Assembly: GCF_950295315.1 (NCBI RefSeq)
Contig: NC_080185.1
Span: 42,346,887 to 42,410,886, forward strand
Direction of reading: 5' to 3'
DNA: 64,000 nt
Origin: Erinaceus europaeus
Lineage: Eukaryota; Chordata; Mammalia; Eulipotyphla; Erinaceidae
Position numbers and translations under genes: made by a program. How positions within the stretch are numbered: the stretch's first letter is position 1; the number at the start of each line of letters is the position of its first letter. This document shows, in pieces, positions 20,943 to 31,134 of this stretch. Under the pieces are notes generated by a model. That model searched no databases. It was given only the letters and a program-made list of their open reading frames with translations, and was not told the origin of the DNA.

Positions 20943-21184
20943 CTAAAATAGTGAGGGAGACCCCTCGGTAAAGGGCCAGGAAGCCCTCCTGCTGATAAAT
21001 GGTGGAGAAGGCATGGAGGATGCCCTTGTAGAAGGGCGCCTGCACACTCTGCACCATCAGCCGGGTTTTGATGAGGTCGGTGGGGTGCATTACAGCAGTG
21101 GACACTATGCCTGCAAGGGTGCCCGCCATGATGGAGCCAAACTGAGAAATGTGGCCCAGGTTATCCGTAAAAAGCACAACACAC
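20943..21184 (-). CDS. SLC25A43: SLC25A43 exon 2
   Basis: 242 bases; the first base completes Lys88 and the last opens a Gly codon (phase 1), adding 80 residues CVVLFTDN...YRGVSLTIL. It has an acceptor CCCCCAG and a donor GTAAGATG. Contents: loop of repeat one (LGHISQFGSIMAGTLAG), then repeat two with a complete carrier signature HPTDLIKTRL (P, D and K all in place), and the conserved amphipathic-helix region STIYQQEGFLALYRGVSLT, where the glycines and YRG are typical of the family. There is no stop or frameshift. It is flanked on the donor side, 32 bases away, by an old L1 3' end in opposite orientation. Joins in frame to exon 3 as ILG-ALPFSTG. Identification by similarity to the known protein from memory. 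Confidence 0.96.
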
Positions 21185-21315
21185 CTGGGGGATGAGAGAG
21201 GGAGAAGGCCAAGGGGATAAGTCAGGTAGAGATTAAGCTGTTGAGAGAAGGTACTAGGAGGTTCTAGAAGGCACTAAGATTCCTCACAACCTTGATTAGG
21301 CTCAAGAAATATTCA

Positions 21316-21630
21316 ATGGGGGGGTTGGGCTGTAGCGCATCGGATTAAGTGCACGTGGTGTAAAACTCAAGGACTGGTGTAAGGATCCTGGTTTGAGCCC
21401 CTGGCTCCCCACCTGCAGGAGGGTCACTTCACAAATGGTGAAGCAGATCTGTAGGTGTCTCTCTTTCTCTCTCCCTTTCTGTCTTACCCTCCTTTCTCCA
21501 TTTCTCTCTGTCCTATCTGGCAACAAAGACATCAATAACAGCAGTCATAACTGCAACAATGATAAAAAACAATATGGGCAACAAAAAGGAAATAAATAAT
21601 ATATATATATATATATATTAAAAAAAAGAA
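21316..21630 (+). mobile_element. SINE-A with (TA)n in tail
   Basis: Complete; AATAAATAATATATAT tail has expanded into a short TA repeat. Confidence 0.88.
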
Positions 21631-21777
21631 ATGTTCAACGAAGCACCATTTCTCTACTATTCTATGGGGGATTAAAAGTCAGGATCCTAAGCTTCACGGT
21701 GTCTCAGGATTGAAAGACATTCACTTCAGACACCCTCACTGGTGTTAGAAGTCTGAAGATGGCACACACAACACAGA

Positions 21778-21818
<41 letters not shown>

Positions 21819-22117
21819 CACACCCTGCAAGGGGACCATGTCAAGGGTATGACACCAACCAAAACACCAATAGAATCTCCATTATGTCAAAAAGAAGAAT
21901 GAGAAACAGCAAAGGGGCTTTTCAAGTTTACATACATCAGGGAATTAAATGTCACTACATGCATACAGGTAGTTTTACATAAAGGAGATAGATACCAGGA
22001 TCTATTTCTCAGGGGGGAAATATCAAAGTATACGTACAGGTGATTAAAGCTTAACTACACATGCCATTGTCTAAATGTCATTACGCCAGGTATACTCAAT
22101 AAGAAAAATTGAGTTCA
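21631..22117. other. Intron 1 sequence with a (CA)n microsatellite
   Basis: CA repeat at about 21780-21823; the rest is single-copy with no gene seen. Confidence 0.6.
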
Positions 22118-22332
22118 GGGGCTGGTTGGTGGTGCACCTGGTTATGCACACATAGTATTAAGTGCAAGAATCCACGCAAGGACCTGGGTTTGAGTCTCTG
22201 CTCTCTACCTGCAGGGAGGACGATTTTATAAGCGGTGAAGCAGGTCTGCAGGTGCCGATCTTTCACTCTTCCTCTCTGTCTTCCCCTCCTCTTTCAATTC
22301 TTCTGTCTTGTTCAATAAAATGGAAAAAAATG
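22118..22332 (+). mobile_element. SINE-B
   Basis: GGGGCTGGTTGGTGGTGCAC head to TTCAATAAAATGG. Confidence 0.83.
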
Positions 22333-22630
22333 GTGGGGTCAGTAACATGAGCGCACATGTTACGATGTGTTTGGACTCAGTTTCAAGCCCCTGGTCCCCA
22401 CCTGCAGAGGGAAAGCTTTGTGAGTGATGAAGCAGGGCTGCAGATGTTTCTCTGTCTCACTCCTTCTCTATCTTCTCCTTCCTTCTCCATGTCTAGCTGT
22501 CTCTAGCCAATAAATAAATAAAGATAATAAAACATTAAAAGAAAGAAAGAAAGATGGCCACCAGGAACAGTGGATTCATAGTGCTGGCACCAAACTCCAG
22601 CGATAACCCTGGAGGCAAACAAAACAAAAC
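22333..22630 (+). mobile_element. SINE-B, long form
   Basis: Head partly lost; body, CCAATAAATAAATAAAG, 3' module ATGGCCACCAGGAACAGTGG to ACCCTGGAGGC. Confidence 0.82.
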
Positions 22631-23030
22631 AACAAATACATATATACACATATATATATTATATAATAAAGTATAGCCTGAGGACTTGCACATAGGCAGA
22701 TCTCTTGGCTCAAATAAAGAAGTGAGGCAGTGTGACAACAACAGACTGGCATGTTTTAACAAATAGCAGACAAAAGTGAAAATCGGGGGTGGGGAGTTTC
22801 TAATAACAGGTATCAAGCAGAATGAAATCAGGGGCTTCTCCAATTCTTCTTCACTGTTAGGATGGATGAAGCGCTCACTCGACCAGAACCCAGTGGGTGT
22901 TTAGTGGAAACACTAAAGTAAGGAAACACAAGTAAGAGATTCCAGAACAGTTCCTCTGCTCTCAAGTAAACACTCACTGATTTAAAACAGTCCCTCCACA
23001 CTGACAGCTTAAAGTTCTTTTCTCTCTCTC
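22631..23030. other. Single-copy intron 1 sequence
   Basis: Short TA-rich patch at about 22640-22670; nothing else recognised. Confidence 0.5.
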
Positions 23031-23033
23031 TTA

Positions 23034-23326
23034 AAAAAAAAATTATTTATTTATTTATTACCTTTTGTTGTCCTTGCAGTTTTACTGTTGTAGTTATTAT
23101 TGTTGTTGTTATTGATGTCGTCATTATTGGATAGGACAGAGAGAAATGGAGAGAGGAGGGGAAGACAGAGAGGGGGAGAGAAAGATAGACACCTGCAGAC
23201 CTGCTTCACCGCCTGTGAAGTGACTCCCCTGCAGGTGGGGAGCCAGGGGCTCGAACCAGGATCCTTATGTCAGTCCTTGTGCTTTGTGCCACCTGTGCTT
23301 AACCCGCTACTACCACCCAACTCCTC
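23034..23326 (-). mobile_element. SINE-A
   Basis: Complete short form lying in the poly(A) of the L1 fragment that follows. Confidence 0.88.
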
Positions 23327-23327
23327 T

Positions 23328-23470
23328 TTCTTTAAAAAAAAACTTTATTGGGGGATTAATGTCTTACATTTGACAGTACATACAATAGTTTGTACATGCA
23401 CAACATTTCTCAGTTTTCCACATAACAATACAACCCCCACTAGGTCTTCTGTCATCCCTTTTGAAGCTGT
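23328..23470 (-). mobile_element. L1 3' end
   Basis: Reverse copy of CCCCAATAAAG-poly(A) and about 120 bases of 3' UTR. Confidence 0.88.
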
Positions 23471-23479
23471 ACTATATTT

Positions 23480-23600
23480 TTTTAATTTTAACCAGAGCAC
23501 TGCTCAGCTCTGGCTTATGGTGGTGTGGGGGATTGAACCTGGAACTTGAGAGCCTCAGGCACAGAAGTCTCTTTGCATAACCATTACGCTATACCCCCAC
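23480..23600 (-). mobile_element. SINE-D
   Basis: Complete; inserted next to the L1 fragment, oligo-T tail on the left. Confidence 0.83.
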
Positions 23601-23623
23601 CCAAAAGCTTGAACTTCTTTTTT

Positions 23624-23978
23624 TATGTTTTATTTTTATTATTTATTGATTGATTTTTCTTCATTGGGGAATTAATGTTTTACATTCGTATTTTTATTAT
23701 TTATTTTTCCCTTTTGCTGCCCTTGTCAGTATTGTTGTTGTAGTTATCACTGTTGTTGTTACTACTGCTATTATTGTTGGATAGGACAGAGAGAAATGGA
23801 GAGAGGAGGGGAAGACAGAGAGGGGGAGAGAAGGATAGACACCTGCAGACCTGCTTCACCGCCTGTGAAGCATCTCCCCTGCAGGTGGGGAGCTGGGGTC
23901 TCGAACCTGGATCTTTATGCCAGTTCTTTCGCTTTGTGCCACCTGCGCTTAACCCGCTGCGCTACCGCCTGTCTCCCT
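23624..23978 (-). mobile_element. SINE-A fused to the last ~35 bases of an L1, one shared TSD
   Basis: Read on the minus strand: a complete SINE-A, then GAATGTAAAACATTAATTCC plus CCAATGAAG of the L1 3' end, then an A-rich tail. A single 17-bp TSD AGCTTGAACTTCTTTTT (23606-23622, 23979-23995) brackets the pair and no second TSD separates them. Confidence 0.85.
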
Positions 23979-24059
23979 AGCTTGAACTTCTTTTTGTCAG
24001 TGTCTGCTGGTAGCTGCACCGACCAAAACAGATGTGTAAGTTAAGCAGAGACTTTCACA

Positions 24060-24255
24060 AGATGCAGGCGGCTAGCTCACTCTATGGGCCACCTGCCTTG
24101 CCATGTGTGCAGCCCAGATTTGACCCCCCCCCCCAGGCACTGCATGAGAGGTGCTATGGAACTGGGTGAACCTCTGAAGCTGTGGTGTCTCTCTGAATGA
24201 AAAGGTAGCCTGGAGCAGCGACATCTTGCATGCATGAGGCCCCAGCTCTCTGAAG
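24060..24255 (+). mobile_element. SINE-E
   Basis: GGCGGCTAGCTCACTC head, GAAGCTGTGGTGTCTCTC and the rarely kept 3' end AGCCTGGAGCAGCGACATC. Confidence 0.75.
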
Positions 24256-24312
24256 AACGAAACAAACAAACAGAAAAATAAGATGCAAGTAATTCAATAA
24301 AGAAATAAAGAG

Positions 24313-24785
24313 CTCGGAGCTGGGCAGTGGTGCACCCAGCTGAGTGCACAAGTCACCATGTGAAAGGACCTGGGTTCAAGGGTTCAGTCTTCACCTGCAG
24401 GGTGGAAGCTTCATAAGCAATGAAGCAGAGTTGTGGGTGTCTCTCTTTCTCTCTCCCTTCTATTATCCCTTCCCCCCCTTTCATTTCAAACAAGTCTAAT
24501 TTAAAAGAAACTTTTAAATTATCTTTATTTATTTATTGGGTAGACAGCTGGAACTAGAGAGGAAAAGGGGTGATAGAGAGGAAGAGAGACAGTGATACCT
24601 GCAACACTGCTTCACTACTCACAAAGCTTTCCCCCTGCAGGGGACCAGGGGCTCGAACCTGGGTCTTTGCGCATTGTAACATGTGCGCTCAATCAGGTGC
24701 GTACCACCTGTCTATCCTCATCCTTGCCCCTTTCAGTTTTTCTTTGTCTTTATGAAATTAAATAAATAAATACAACTGAAAAAAA
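24313..24785 (+). mobile_element. SINE-B split by an inverted SINE-B
   Basis: Head and body 24313-24509; a tail with AAATAAATAAATAC follows the insertion near 24718-24785. Confidence 0.75.
24510..24717 (-). mobile_element. SINE-B, opposite orientation to its host
   Basis: Complete from TATCTTTATTTATTTATTGG to head; would form a hairpin with the flanking SINE-B. Confidence 0.83.
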
Positions 24786-24792
24786 AGATTGG

Positions 24793-24932
24793 GGGCAGGG
24801 GCAGATAGCATAATGGCTATGCAAAGAGACTCTCATGCCTGAGGCTCCGAAATCCCAGGTTCAAGCCCCTGTACCACCATGAACCAGAGCTGAGCAGTGC
24901 TCTGGTTAAAAAAAAAAAAAGAAAAAAAAAAG
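24793..24932 (+). mobile_element. SINE-D
   Basis: Close to the family consensus; long poly(A). Confidence 0.88.
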
Positions 24933-24934
24933 AT

Positions 24935-25052
24935 TGGCCTGGGAGGTGGTGCAGTAAGTAGAGCATGAGGGTCTGAATTTTAACCCTGACATCCCATGTG
25001 CCAAAGCGATGCTCTGGCTCTCTCTATCCTCATACATGAATTAATTTTTAAA
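24935..25052 (+). mobile_element. SINE-C
   Basis: GGCCTGGGAGGTGGTGCAGT to CTCATACATGAATT. Confidence 0.83.
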
Positions 25053-25185
25053 AGAATTTATTCATGAGAGAGATAGGAGAGAAAGAACCAGATATCACTC
25101 TGGTATATGTGTTGCCTGGGATCGAACTCATGACCTCATGGTTGAGAATCCTGTGCCTTAACCACTGCGTCACCTCCCTGACCAC
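25053..25185 (-). mobile_element. SINE-C, inverted in the tail of the previous SINE-C
   Basis: Flanked by CATGAATTAATTTTT and CATGAATTAATATTT (TSD with one indel); the pair forms an inverted repeat. Confidence 0.83.
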
Positions 25186-25211
25186 ATGAATTAATATTTT
25201 AAAAAAGATAC

Positions 25212-25452
25212 GGGTAGGGGGCCAGGCGGTAGTACAGCGGGTTAAGTGCACATGGCACAAAGCCCAAGGACATGCATAAGGATCGTGATTCCAGCCCCCA
25301 GCTCCCCACCTGCAGTGGGGTCACTTCATAGGCAGTGAAGCATGTCTGCAGGTGTCTGTCTTTCTCTTCCTCTCTCTGTCTTCCCCATCTCTCTTGATTT
25401 CTCTCTGTCCTATCCAACAACAATAACAACAATGATAAACAACATGGGCGTG
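25212..25452 (+). mobile_element. SINE-A, tail shortened
   Basis: GGGCCAGGCGGTAGTACAGC head to GATAAACAACATGGGC, where the next SINE-C begins. Confidence 0.83.
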
Positions 25453-25595
25453 GTCCAGGAGGTGGCGCAGTGGTAAAGCTTTGGACTCTCAAGCATGAAG
25501 TCCCGAGTTCGGGCAGCACATGTGCCAGAGTGATGTCTGGTTCTTTCTCTTTCCTCCTATCTTTCTCATAAATAAATAAAATCTTTTAAAAAAAG
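25453..25595 (+). mobile_element. SINE-C
   Basis: Complete; B box mutated with loss of a few bases (GAGTTCGGGCAGC). Confidence 0.85.
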
Positions 25596-25601
25596 CAGAG
25601 G

Positions 25602-25885
25602 GGAGTCAGGTGGTAGCACAGCGGGTTAAGCGCAGGTGGCGAAAAGTGCAAGGACCGGCATAAGGATCCAGGTTCAATCCCTCGACTCCCCACCTGCAGG
25701 GAAATCGCTTCACAAGTGGTGAAGCAGGTCTGCAGGTGTCTATCTTTCTTCCCCCCTCTCTGTCTTCCTTTCCTCTCTCCATTTCTCTCTGTTCTATTCA
25801 ATAATGATGACAACAAGAATAAGTACAACAATAAAACAACAAGGGCAACAAAAGGGAATAAATAAAAAATAATAATAATTTTTTT
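25602..25885 (+). mobile_element. SINE-A
   Basis: Complete short form. Confidence 0.88.
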
Positions 25886-26091
25886 TTAAATTTTAAAAAG
25901 CAGAAAACTGGCCTTCACCACTGAGCCATCTGCTTCAGTTTCATTAACTTGCTCACTTCCTGTCTCCCTCCCCTCCACCCACTCTGGCTAGCCAAATCAA
26001 GGGGAGTCTTAGCAGAGCAGAGGAGAGACAGAGGAAATGGAACAGCCTAGAAGAGGTGGAGGGCTGAAATGCCCAAAGACACAGTACTCAT

Positions 26092-26280
26092 CGCACCAAA
26101 GTAAAAGACTCTGGGGTGGGTGGGTGGGGAGAATACAGGTCCATGAAGGATGATAGAGGGCCTAGTGGGGGTTGTATTGTTATATGGGAAACTGGGGAAT
26201 GTTATGCATGTACAAACTATTGTATTTACTGTTGAATGTAAAACATTAATTCCCCAATAAAGAAATTAAAAAAAAATTAA
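26092..26280 (+). mobile_element. L1 3' end, 5'-truncated
   Basis: 189 bases between perfect 17-bp TSDs AAAGACACAGTACTCAT (26075-26091, 26281-26297). Confidence 0.95.
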
Positions 26281-26378
26281 AAAGACACAGTACTCATTGG
26301 CTATGTGGTAATCTGTTTGTCATTCATTCAACCGTTTATACTAGTATTTCAACATCAGTGATTAAGAGTTTAAGATTT

Positions 26379-26644
26379 GGGAGTTGGTTAAGCGGTTAAG
26401 CGCATGTGGCGCAAAGAGCAAGGACCGGTGTAATGATCCCGGTTCGAGCCCCCAGCTCCTCACCTGCAGGGGAGTCGCTTCACAGGCGGTGAAGCAGGTC
26501 TGCAGGTGTCTATCTTTTTGTCTCCTTCTCTGTCTTCCCCTCCTCTCTCCATTTCTCTCTGTCCTATCCAACAATGACGACATCAATAACTACAACAATA
26601 AAAACAAGGGCAAAAAAAAGGAAATAAATAAATATTTACAAAAA
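26379..26644 (+). mobile_element. SINE-A
   Basis: TSD AGAGTTTAAGATTT at 26365-26378 and 26645-26658; the head is rearranged (GAGTTGGTTAAGCGGTTAAG). Confidence 0.92.
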
Positions 26645-26659
26645 AGAGTTTAAGATTTA

Positions 26660-26953
26660 GGGACCCAGTAGTGGCACACCTGGTTGAGTGTGCACATTAC
26701 CATGTGCAATGACCCAGGTTCAAGCCCCCAGTCACCACCTGCAGGGGAGAAGCCTCACAATCATTGAAGCAGTGTAGCAGGTGTCTGTCTTTCTACCTTT
26801 CTCTATCTCTTCATCCCCTCTCAATTTCTCTCTTTCTCATCAAGTAAAAAGAAAAAAAAAAGTGGGTGTGGGGGGATGTCCACCAGAAGTAGCGGATTTT
26901 TAGTGCAGGCACTGAGCCTCAGCAGTGACCCTGGCAGTATTAAAAAATAAACA
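26660..26953 (+). mobile_element. SINE-B, long form
   Basis: Head, body and diverged 3' module (GTCCACCAGAAGTAGCGG) present. Confidence 0.82.
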
Positions 26954-27024
26954 ATCTGGCTGTGAATTTTCAATTTTATTTCAAAAGATATGCATATTTG
27001 GCCAAAGAAAGAAGCACTGTGAAA

Positions 27025-27217
27025 GGGCTGGGTGATGGTACACCCAGTTGTGTGCCTACATTATCATGCACAAGGAACTGGGTTGATGCCCCCAGGCCCC
27101 ACCTGTAGGAGAGAAACTTCACAGGTGATGAAGCAGTGCTGTAAGTGTTTCCCTCTGTCTCTCATGATCTCATCTACCACTCCACTTCTCTCTATCCAAA
27201 ATAAATAAATACAAGAT
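27025..27217 (+). mobile_element. SINE-B
   Basis: Diverged head GGGCTGGGTGATGGTACACC; tail AAAATAAATAAATACAAG. Confidence 0.8.
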
Positions 27218-27690
27218 AACAAAAATGGAAGCACAATAAAATAGATATTTCCAAGTTAAATAAAAAAGATAAAAAGGAAAAAAAAAACCAAAATAAAACC
27301 AAAACCAAAACATGAAACTTGGTCCCTGCACTTAGGTCTTCTTCCCTATCTTACTCCCAGGGCTCTCACTCCCACTAGGCTTCCTGAACATCTGCTGCGC
27401 CCTCTGGCATGCTCACACTCAGAGCAGTTCCCAGGGAAGTCCAGCAGTGACAAGGCATCAGGACAGAAAGTGGGCTCTTGGTACCTGACTCCAGTCTAGA
27501 AAGAGGAACCTTGTCTCAGACTGGTTCATTCTCTCCCAAAGCAAGGCCTTCTTCTGAAACACGCGTAAGTGAACAGAAAAACCACAGGGAGCCCTTTCTT
27601 CCTGGATATTGTGAGCAGATACACAAAGACCACCAAGGCGAAGCACTGGAGGACACTGGAGGCACCTTGGCTGCTGTGTTCTCTTTCCCT
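27218..27690. other. Single-copy intron 1 sequence
   Basis: A-rich patch 27230-27310, otherwise no feature recognised. Confidence 0.5.
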
Positions 27691-27800
27691 CTGTCTGTAG
27701 TAGTGCTTCACTACTAGTAAAGTGTCTGTAGTAGTGCTTCACTACTAGTAAAGCTGCCCCCCCCAGGTGGGGACTGGGCGTGCTCCCACCTGGCCCTTCC
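27691..27800 (-). mobile_element. SINE-B remnant with a 31-bp tandem duplication
   Basis: The unit GTCTGTAGTAGTGCTTCACT... ending CTAGTAAAGT is present twice in a row without mismatch, so the duplication is recent. Confidence 0.75.
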
Positions 27801-27802
27801 AC

Positions 27803-28098
27803 CTTTTTTAAAAATATATTTATTTATTTATTCTTTTGTTGCCCTTGTTGTTTTATTGTTGTAGTTATTATTGTTGTTATTAATGTCATCGTTGTTAGAT
27901 AGGAGAGAGAGAGAAATGGAGAGAGGCGGGGAAGACAGAGAGGGGGACAGAAAGACAGACACCTGCAGACCTGCTTCACCTCCTGTGAAGCGACTCCCCT
28001 GCAGATGGGGAGCTGGGGGCTCGAACTGGGATCCTTACGTCGGTCCTTGTGCTTCGTGCCATGTGTGCTTAACCCACGGTGCTACTGCCCGACTCCCA
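27803..28098 (-). mobile_element. SINE-A
   Basis: Complete short form. Confidence 0.88.
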
Positions 28099-28104
28099 CC
28101 ACCG

Positions 28105-28436
28105 TTTTTTATTTAAAATGAATTTAATAATGATTGACAAGACTGTAGGATAAGAGGGGTACAATTCCACACAGTTCCCACCACCAAAGTTCTGAATCTC
28201 ATCCCATCCATTGGAAGTTTTCCTACTCTTTAACCCTCTGGGAATATGGGCCCAGGTTCATTATGGGGTGCAGAAGGTGGGAAGGTCTGGCTTCTGTAAT
28301 TGCTTCTCCACTGGACATGGGAATTGGCAGGTCGAGCCATACTCCCAGCCTGATGCTATCTTTCCTTAGTGGGGCGCAGCACTGGAGAGGTGGGGTTCCA
28401 AGGGACGTAGGTGAGGTCTCCCTCCACATTTTAAAG
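28105..28436 (-). mobile_element. U retroposon, 3' part
   Basis: Shares TAAGAGGGGTACAATTCCAC, GGTCTGGCTTCTGTAATTGC and CCATACTCCCAGCCTG with the copies at 41576, 48246 and 55014. Confidence 0.8.
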
Positions 28437-28647
28437 CTCTTGCTTGACTAACTTAAGTAGAAGGTTGGTTGGCCCTTCTGCCCCCCCCCCAGCACAGCTA
28501 TTTCCAGTGGGACTGGCTAAGTGGGTTAAGTACAGCACCCAGCCAGGCAGCTGATGAGCCCACCCTGGATATATGCAGTCACCAGCGTCTCAGTCTGGCT
28601 TAGGCCAGGAAGCAAATGCAGGCTCAGGAACTAGGGGTCGGGGTCCC

Positions 28648-28797
28648 ACCCTGGTGAAATTGTTCACTTGGCCAATGCACTGCTTTGCCACGTGCACAAC
28701 CCAGGTTCACACACAGCCCCCACCATATGGGAAGAAGCTTTACTGCTGTGGTCTCTTTCTTTCTCTCTGCCTCTCCAAAAAATAAAAATAAAAAAAG
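28648..28797 (+). mobile_element. SINE-E
   Basis: TGAAATTGTTCACTTGGCC to GAAGAAGCTTTACTGCTGTG and A-rich tail. Confidence 0.78.
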
Positions 28798-29016
28798 AAT
28801 GAAAAGAAAAAGAGGAAGTGGGGATACAGGAAGGAAACGGCCCATTACTGCTGAGTTCAGAGTCACACGCACCCAAGCCAGTGTTGATACAACTAGACAG
28901 GGGGGCAGGGGTTTTGATGCATGGGAATGTCATCCACTGTGTTTGCTGGCACCATGAACTGGATTGTTATAAAAGTCATGACACATTTTTGCATAGAAAA
29001 ATATAGAACATGGAAA

Positions 29017-29172
29017 GGTGAGGTGACAGCACAATATTCACGCAAAACAGCAGCAGCAACAACCACAACAGATTCTCATGCCTAAGACTCTGAGGTCCCA
29101 GGTTCAATTCAGTCTCTCATACATAAGTCAGAACCGAGTAGTGCTCTGGTAAAAAAAAAAAAAAAAAAAAAG
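29017..29172 (+). mobile_element. SINE-D with a short CAGCAA insertion
   Basis: GAGGTGACAGCACAATATTC head; extra CAGCAGCAGCAACAACC inside; poly(A) over 20 bases. Confidence 0.75.
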
Positions 29173-29424
29173 TCATAACTTCTCTCATAACTCAATATTG
29201 CTATTATCATTGTTGATTTTTGGGGGGGGTTATCATTTGGGCTACACTAGTCTGGACCAGCTGTTTTAGAGGCAGAGAGGGAGACATCACAGCATAGTAG
29301 CTTCTTCCAGTGTGGTGGGGGTCAGGCTTATTATGTGTTTATTACAAGAGTCTAGCTCCTAAGAGACTGTTTTGAGGGGGACTTCATTCCTTTTCTTTTC
29401 TTTCCTTTCTCTCTTCCTTTTGTA

Positions 29425-29562
29425 TTTTAGTAGAGAGAGAGAGAGAGAATCCACAACACCGAACAATACTGAAACTTCCTATAAAAGTAGTAGGGGGCTA
29501 GGTTCAAACGTCAGTTGTGTGCATGGCAAAGCAGTGCATTGTGAGCTATTTCATCAGCCTTC
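29425..29562 (-). mobile_element. SINE-E
   Basis: GAGAGAGAGAATCCACAACAC to GAGCTATTTCATCAGCC. Confidence 0.75.
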
Positions 29563-29569
29563 TTTCTTT

Positions 29570-29768
29570 CTTTTAAACTTTTATTTATTATTGGATAGAG
29601 ACAGAGAGAAATTGAGAAGTGAGGGGAGATAGAGAGACAGAGAGACACCTGTAGCCCTGCTTCACCACTCGTGAAGCTTTCCCCCTACAGGTGGGGACCA
29701 GAGGCTTGAACCTGGGTCCTTGCACACTATAGTGTGTGCACTTAACCAGGTGCGCTATTGCCTGGCCC
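29570..29768 (-). mobile_element. SINE-B
   Basis: Complete; tail TTTTATTTATTATTGG. Confidence 0.85.
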
Positions 29769-29869
29769 CTCAGTTCTCTCTCTATCTCTCTGTCTCTCTC
29801 TCTTTCAGTCTCCCCTCCTCTTTTTTTTGTTGGAGAAATGTTTTTTTTCTTTTTCTTCTCTCTCCCTCT

Positions 29870-30080
29870 TTCTTTTTAAAAATTTTTTTATTAGCATCTT
29901 TATTTATTGGATAGAGACAGCCAGAAAACGAGAAGGTAGAGGAGATAGAGAGGGAGAGAGACAGAGAGACACCTGAAGACCTGCTTCACCCCTTATGAAG
30001 CTTTCCCCTTGCAGGTGGGGACTGGGGGCTCGAACCTGGGTCCTTGAGCTCAACCAGGTACGCCAACACCCTTTCCCTCC
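29870..30080 (-). mobile_element. SINE-B
   Basis: Complete body, small deletion before the head (CTTGAGCTCAACCAGG). Confidence 0.83.
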
Positions 30081-30117
30081 CTCTTTCTTTCTTTCTTTCT
30101 TTCTTTTTTTTTCTTTT

Positions 30118-30362
30118 TGCCAACAAGGTTATTGCTGGGGCTCAGTGTCTGCATGCAATTCTAACATTCCTGGTGACTTTTTGTTGTTGTTGTTTCTGTT
30201 CATTATGATATACAGAATGAAATGGAGAAAAGATAAAGATGGAGACAGGGTGGGGGCAGCATTGCTCTGCTGTTCAGGAAGTTTCTCCCCTACAGGTGAA
30301 GATTGGATAGGGGCTTGAGCCTGGGTCCTTGAGCCTGGTAGTGTGTATGCTCTACTGGGTGT
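30118..30362 (-). mobile_element. SINE-B, long form
   Basis: 3' module GCCAACAAGGTTATTGCTGG, body shortened, head TATGCTCTACTGGGT; preceded by a short TTTC repeat. Confidence 0.75.
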
Positions 30363-30627
30363 AGACTGAGGAGCCAGAAGGACCTGGCTTCGAGCTCCAA
30401 CTCTGCCATAGTGTTTGTGGACAAGTCGCTCAACCATTCCAGTCCTTAACCCATGATCATAGGCTGGCCTCTTACCCCTGCCAAATAACTGTTCCTGCCA
30501 GGAAAGAGTAGCAGCTGATACAGTGCGATGCTGTAGCAATGGTATCTGTTCTATGTAGGTGGGTAGCGCCATTATGAACCAATCACTCGGCTTTCCAGCT
30601 ATGTCAATACACCACTTGAAAAGCTTC
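30363..30627. other. Single-copy intron 1 sequence
   Basis: Nothing recognised. A further featureless stretch runs 30715-30849. Confidence 0.5.
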
Positions 30628-30714
30628 AGAACCAAATGTGCTGCCAGGGATTGAACACAGTACCTCATGACTAAGAGTCCAATACCTTATCCACTGTACC
30701 ATCTCCCAGGCTAC
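30628..30714 (-). mobile_element. SINE-C, 3' part missing
   Basis: ATGTGCTGCCAGGGATTGAA to ACCATCTCCCAGGC. Confidence 0.75.
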
Positions 30715-30849
30715 ACAGGAAAGAGATTCTTAGCAAGCCTAGTCCATAGTACCACCTGGCTTTCCTTATCCATACAACAACTACTTCTTCTCCTTCTTCT
30801 TTTCTCCTCCTCCTCCTCTCAGCATTATTTTATCTATTTAAATATATTT

Positions 30850-31132
30850 TAAATGTTTATTTATTTATTCCCTTTTGTTGCCCTTGTTGTTTTATTGTTG
30901 TCATTATTGTTGTTGTTATTGATGTCGTCATTGCTGACTAGGACAGAGAGAAATGGAGAAAGAAGGGGAAGACAGAGAGGGGGAGAGAAAGACAGACACC
31001 TGCAGACCTGCTTCACCGCCTGTGAAGCGACTCCCCTGCAGGTGGGGAGCCGAGGGCTCGAACTGGGATCCTTCCACCGGTCCACAGGTTTTGCACCACC
31101 TGCACTTAACCAGCTGTGCTACCGCCCGATTT
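30850..31132 (-). mobile_element. SINE-A
   Basis: Complete short form; sits at the 3' side of the rearranged L1 that follows. Confidence 0.87.
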
Positions 31133-31134
31133 CC

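Noticed and set aside
23034..23326. Recurrent 'protein' containing [20 protein letters not shown] in dozens of open frames
   Set aside because: It is the translation of the SINE-A body read antisense; it appears wherever a SINE-A lies and has no gene context.
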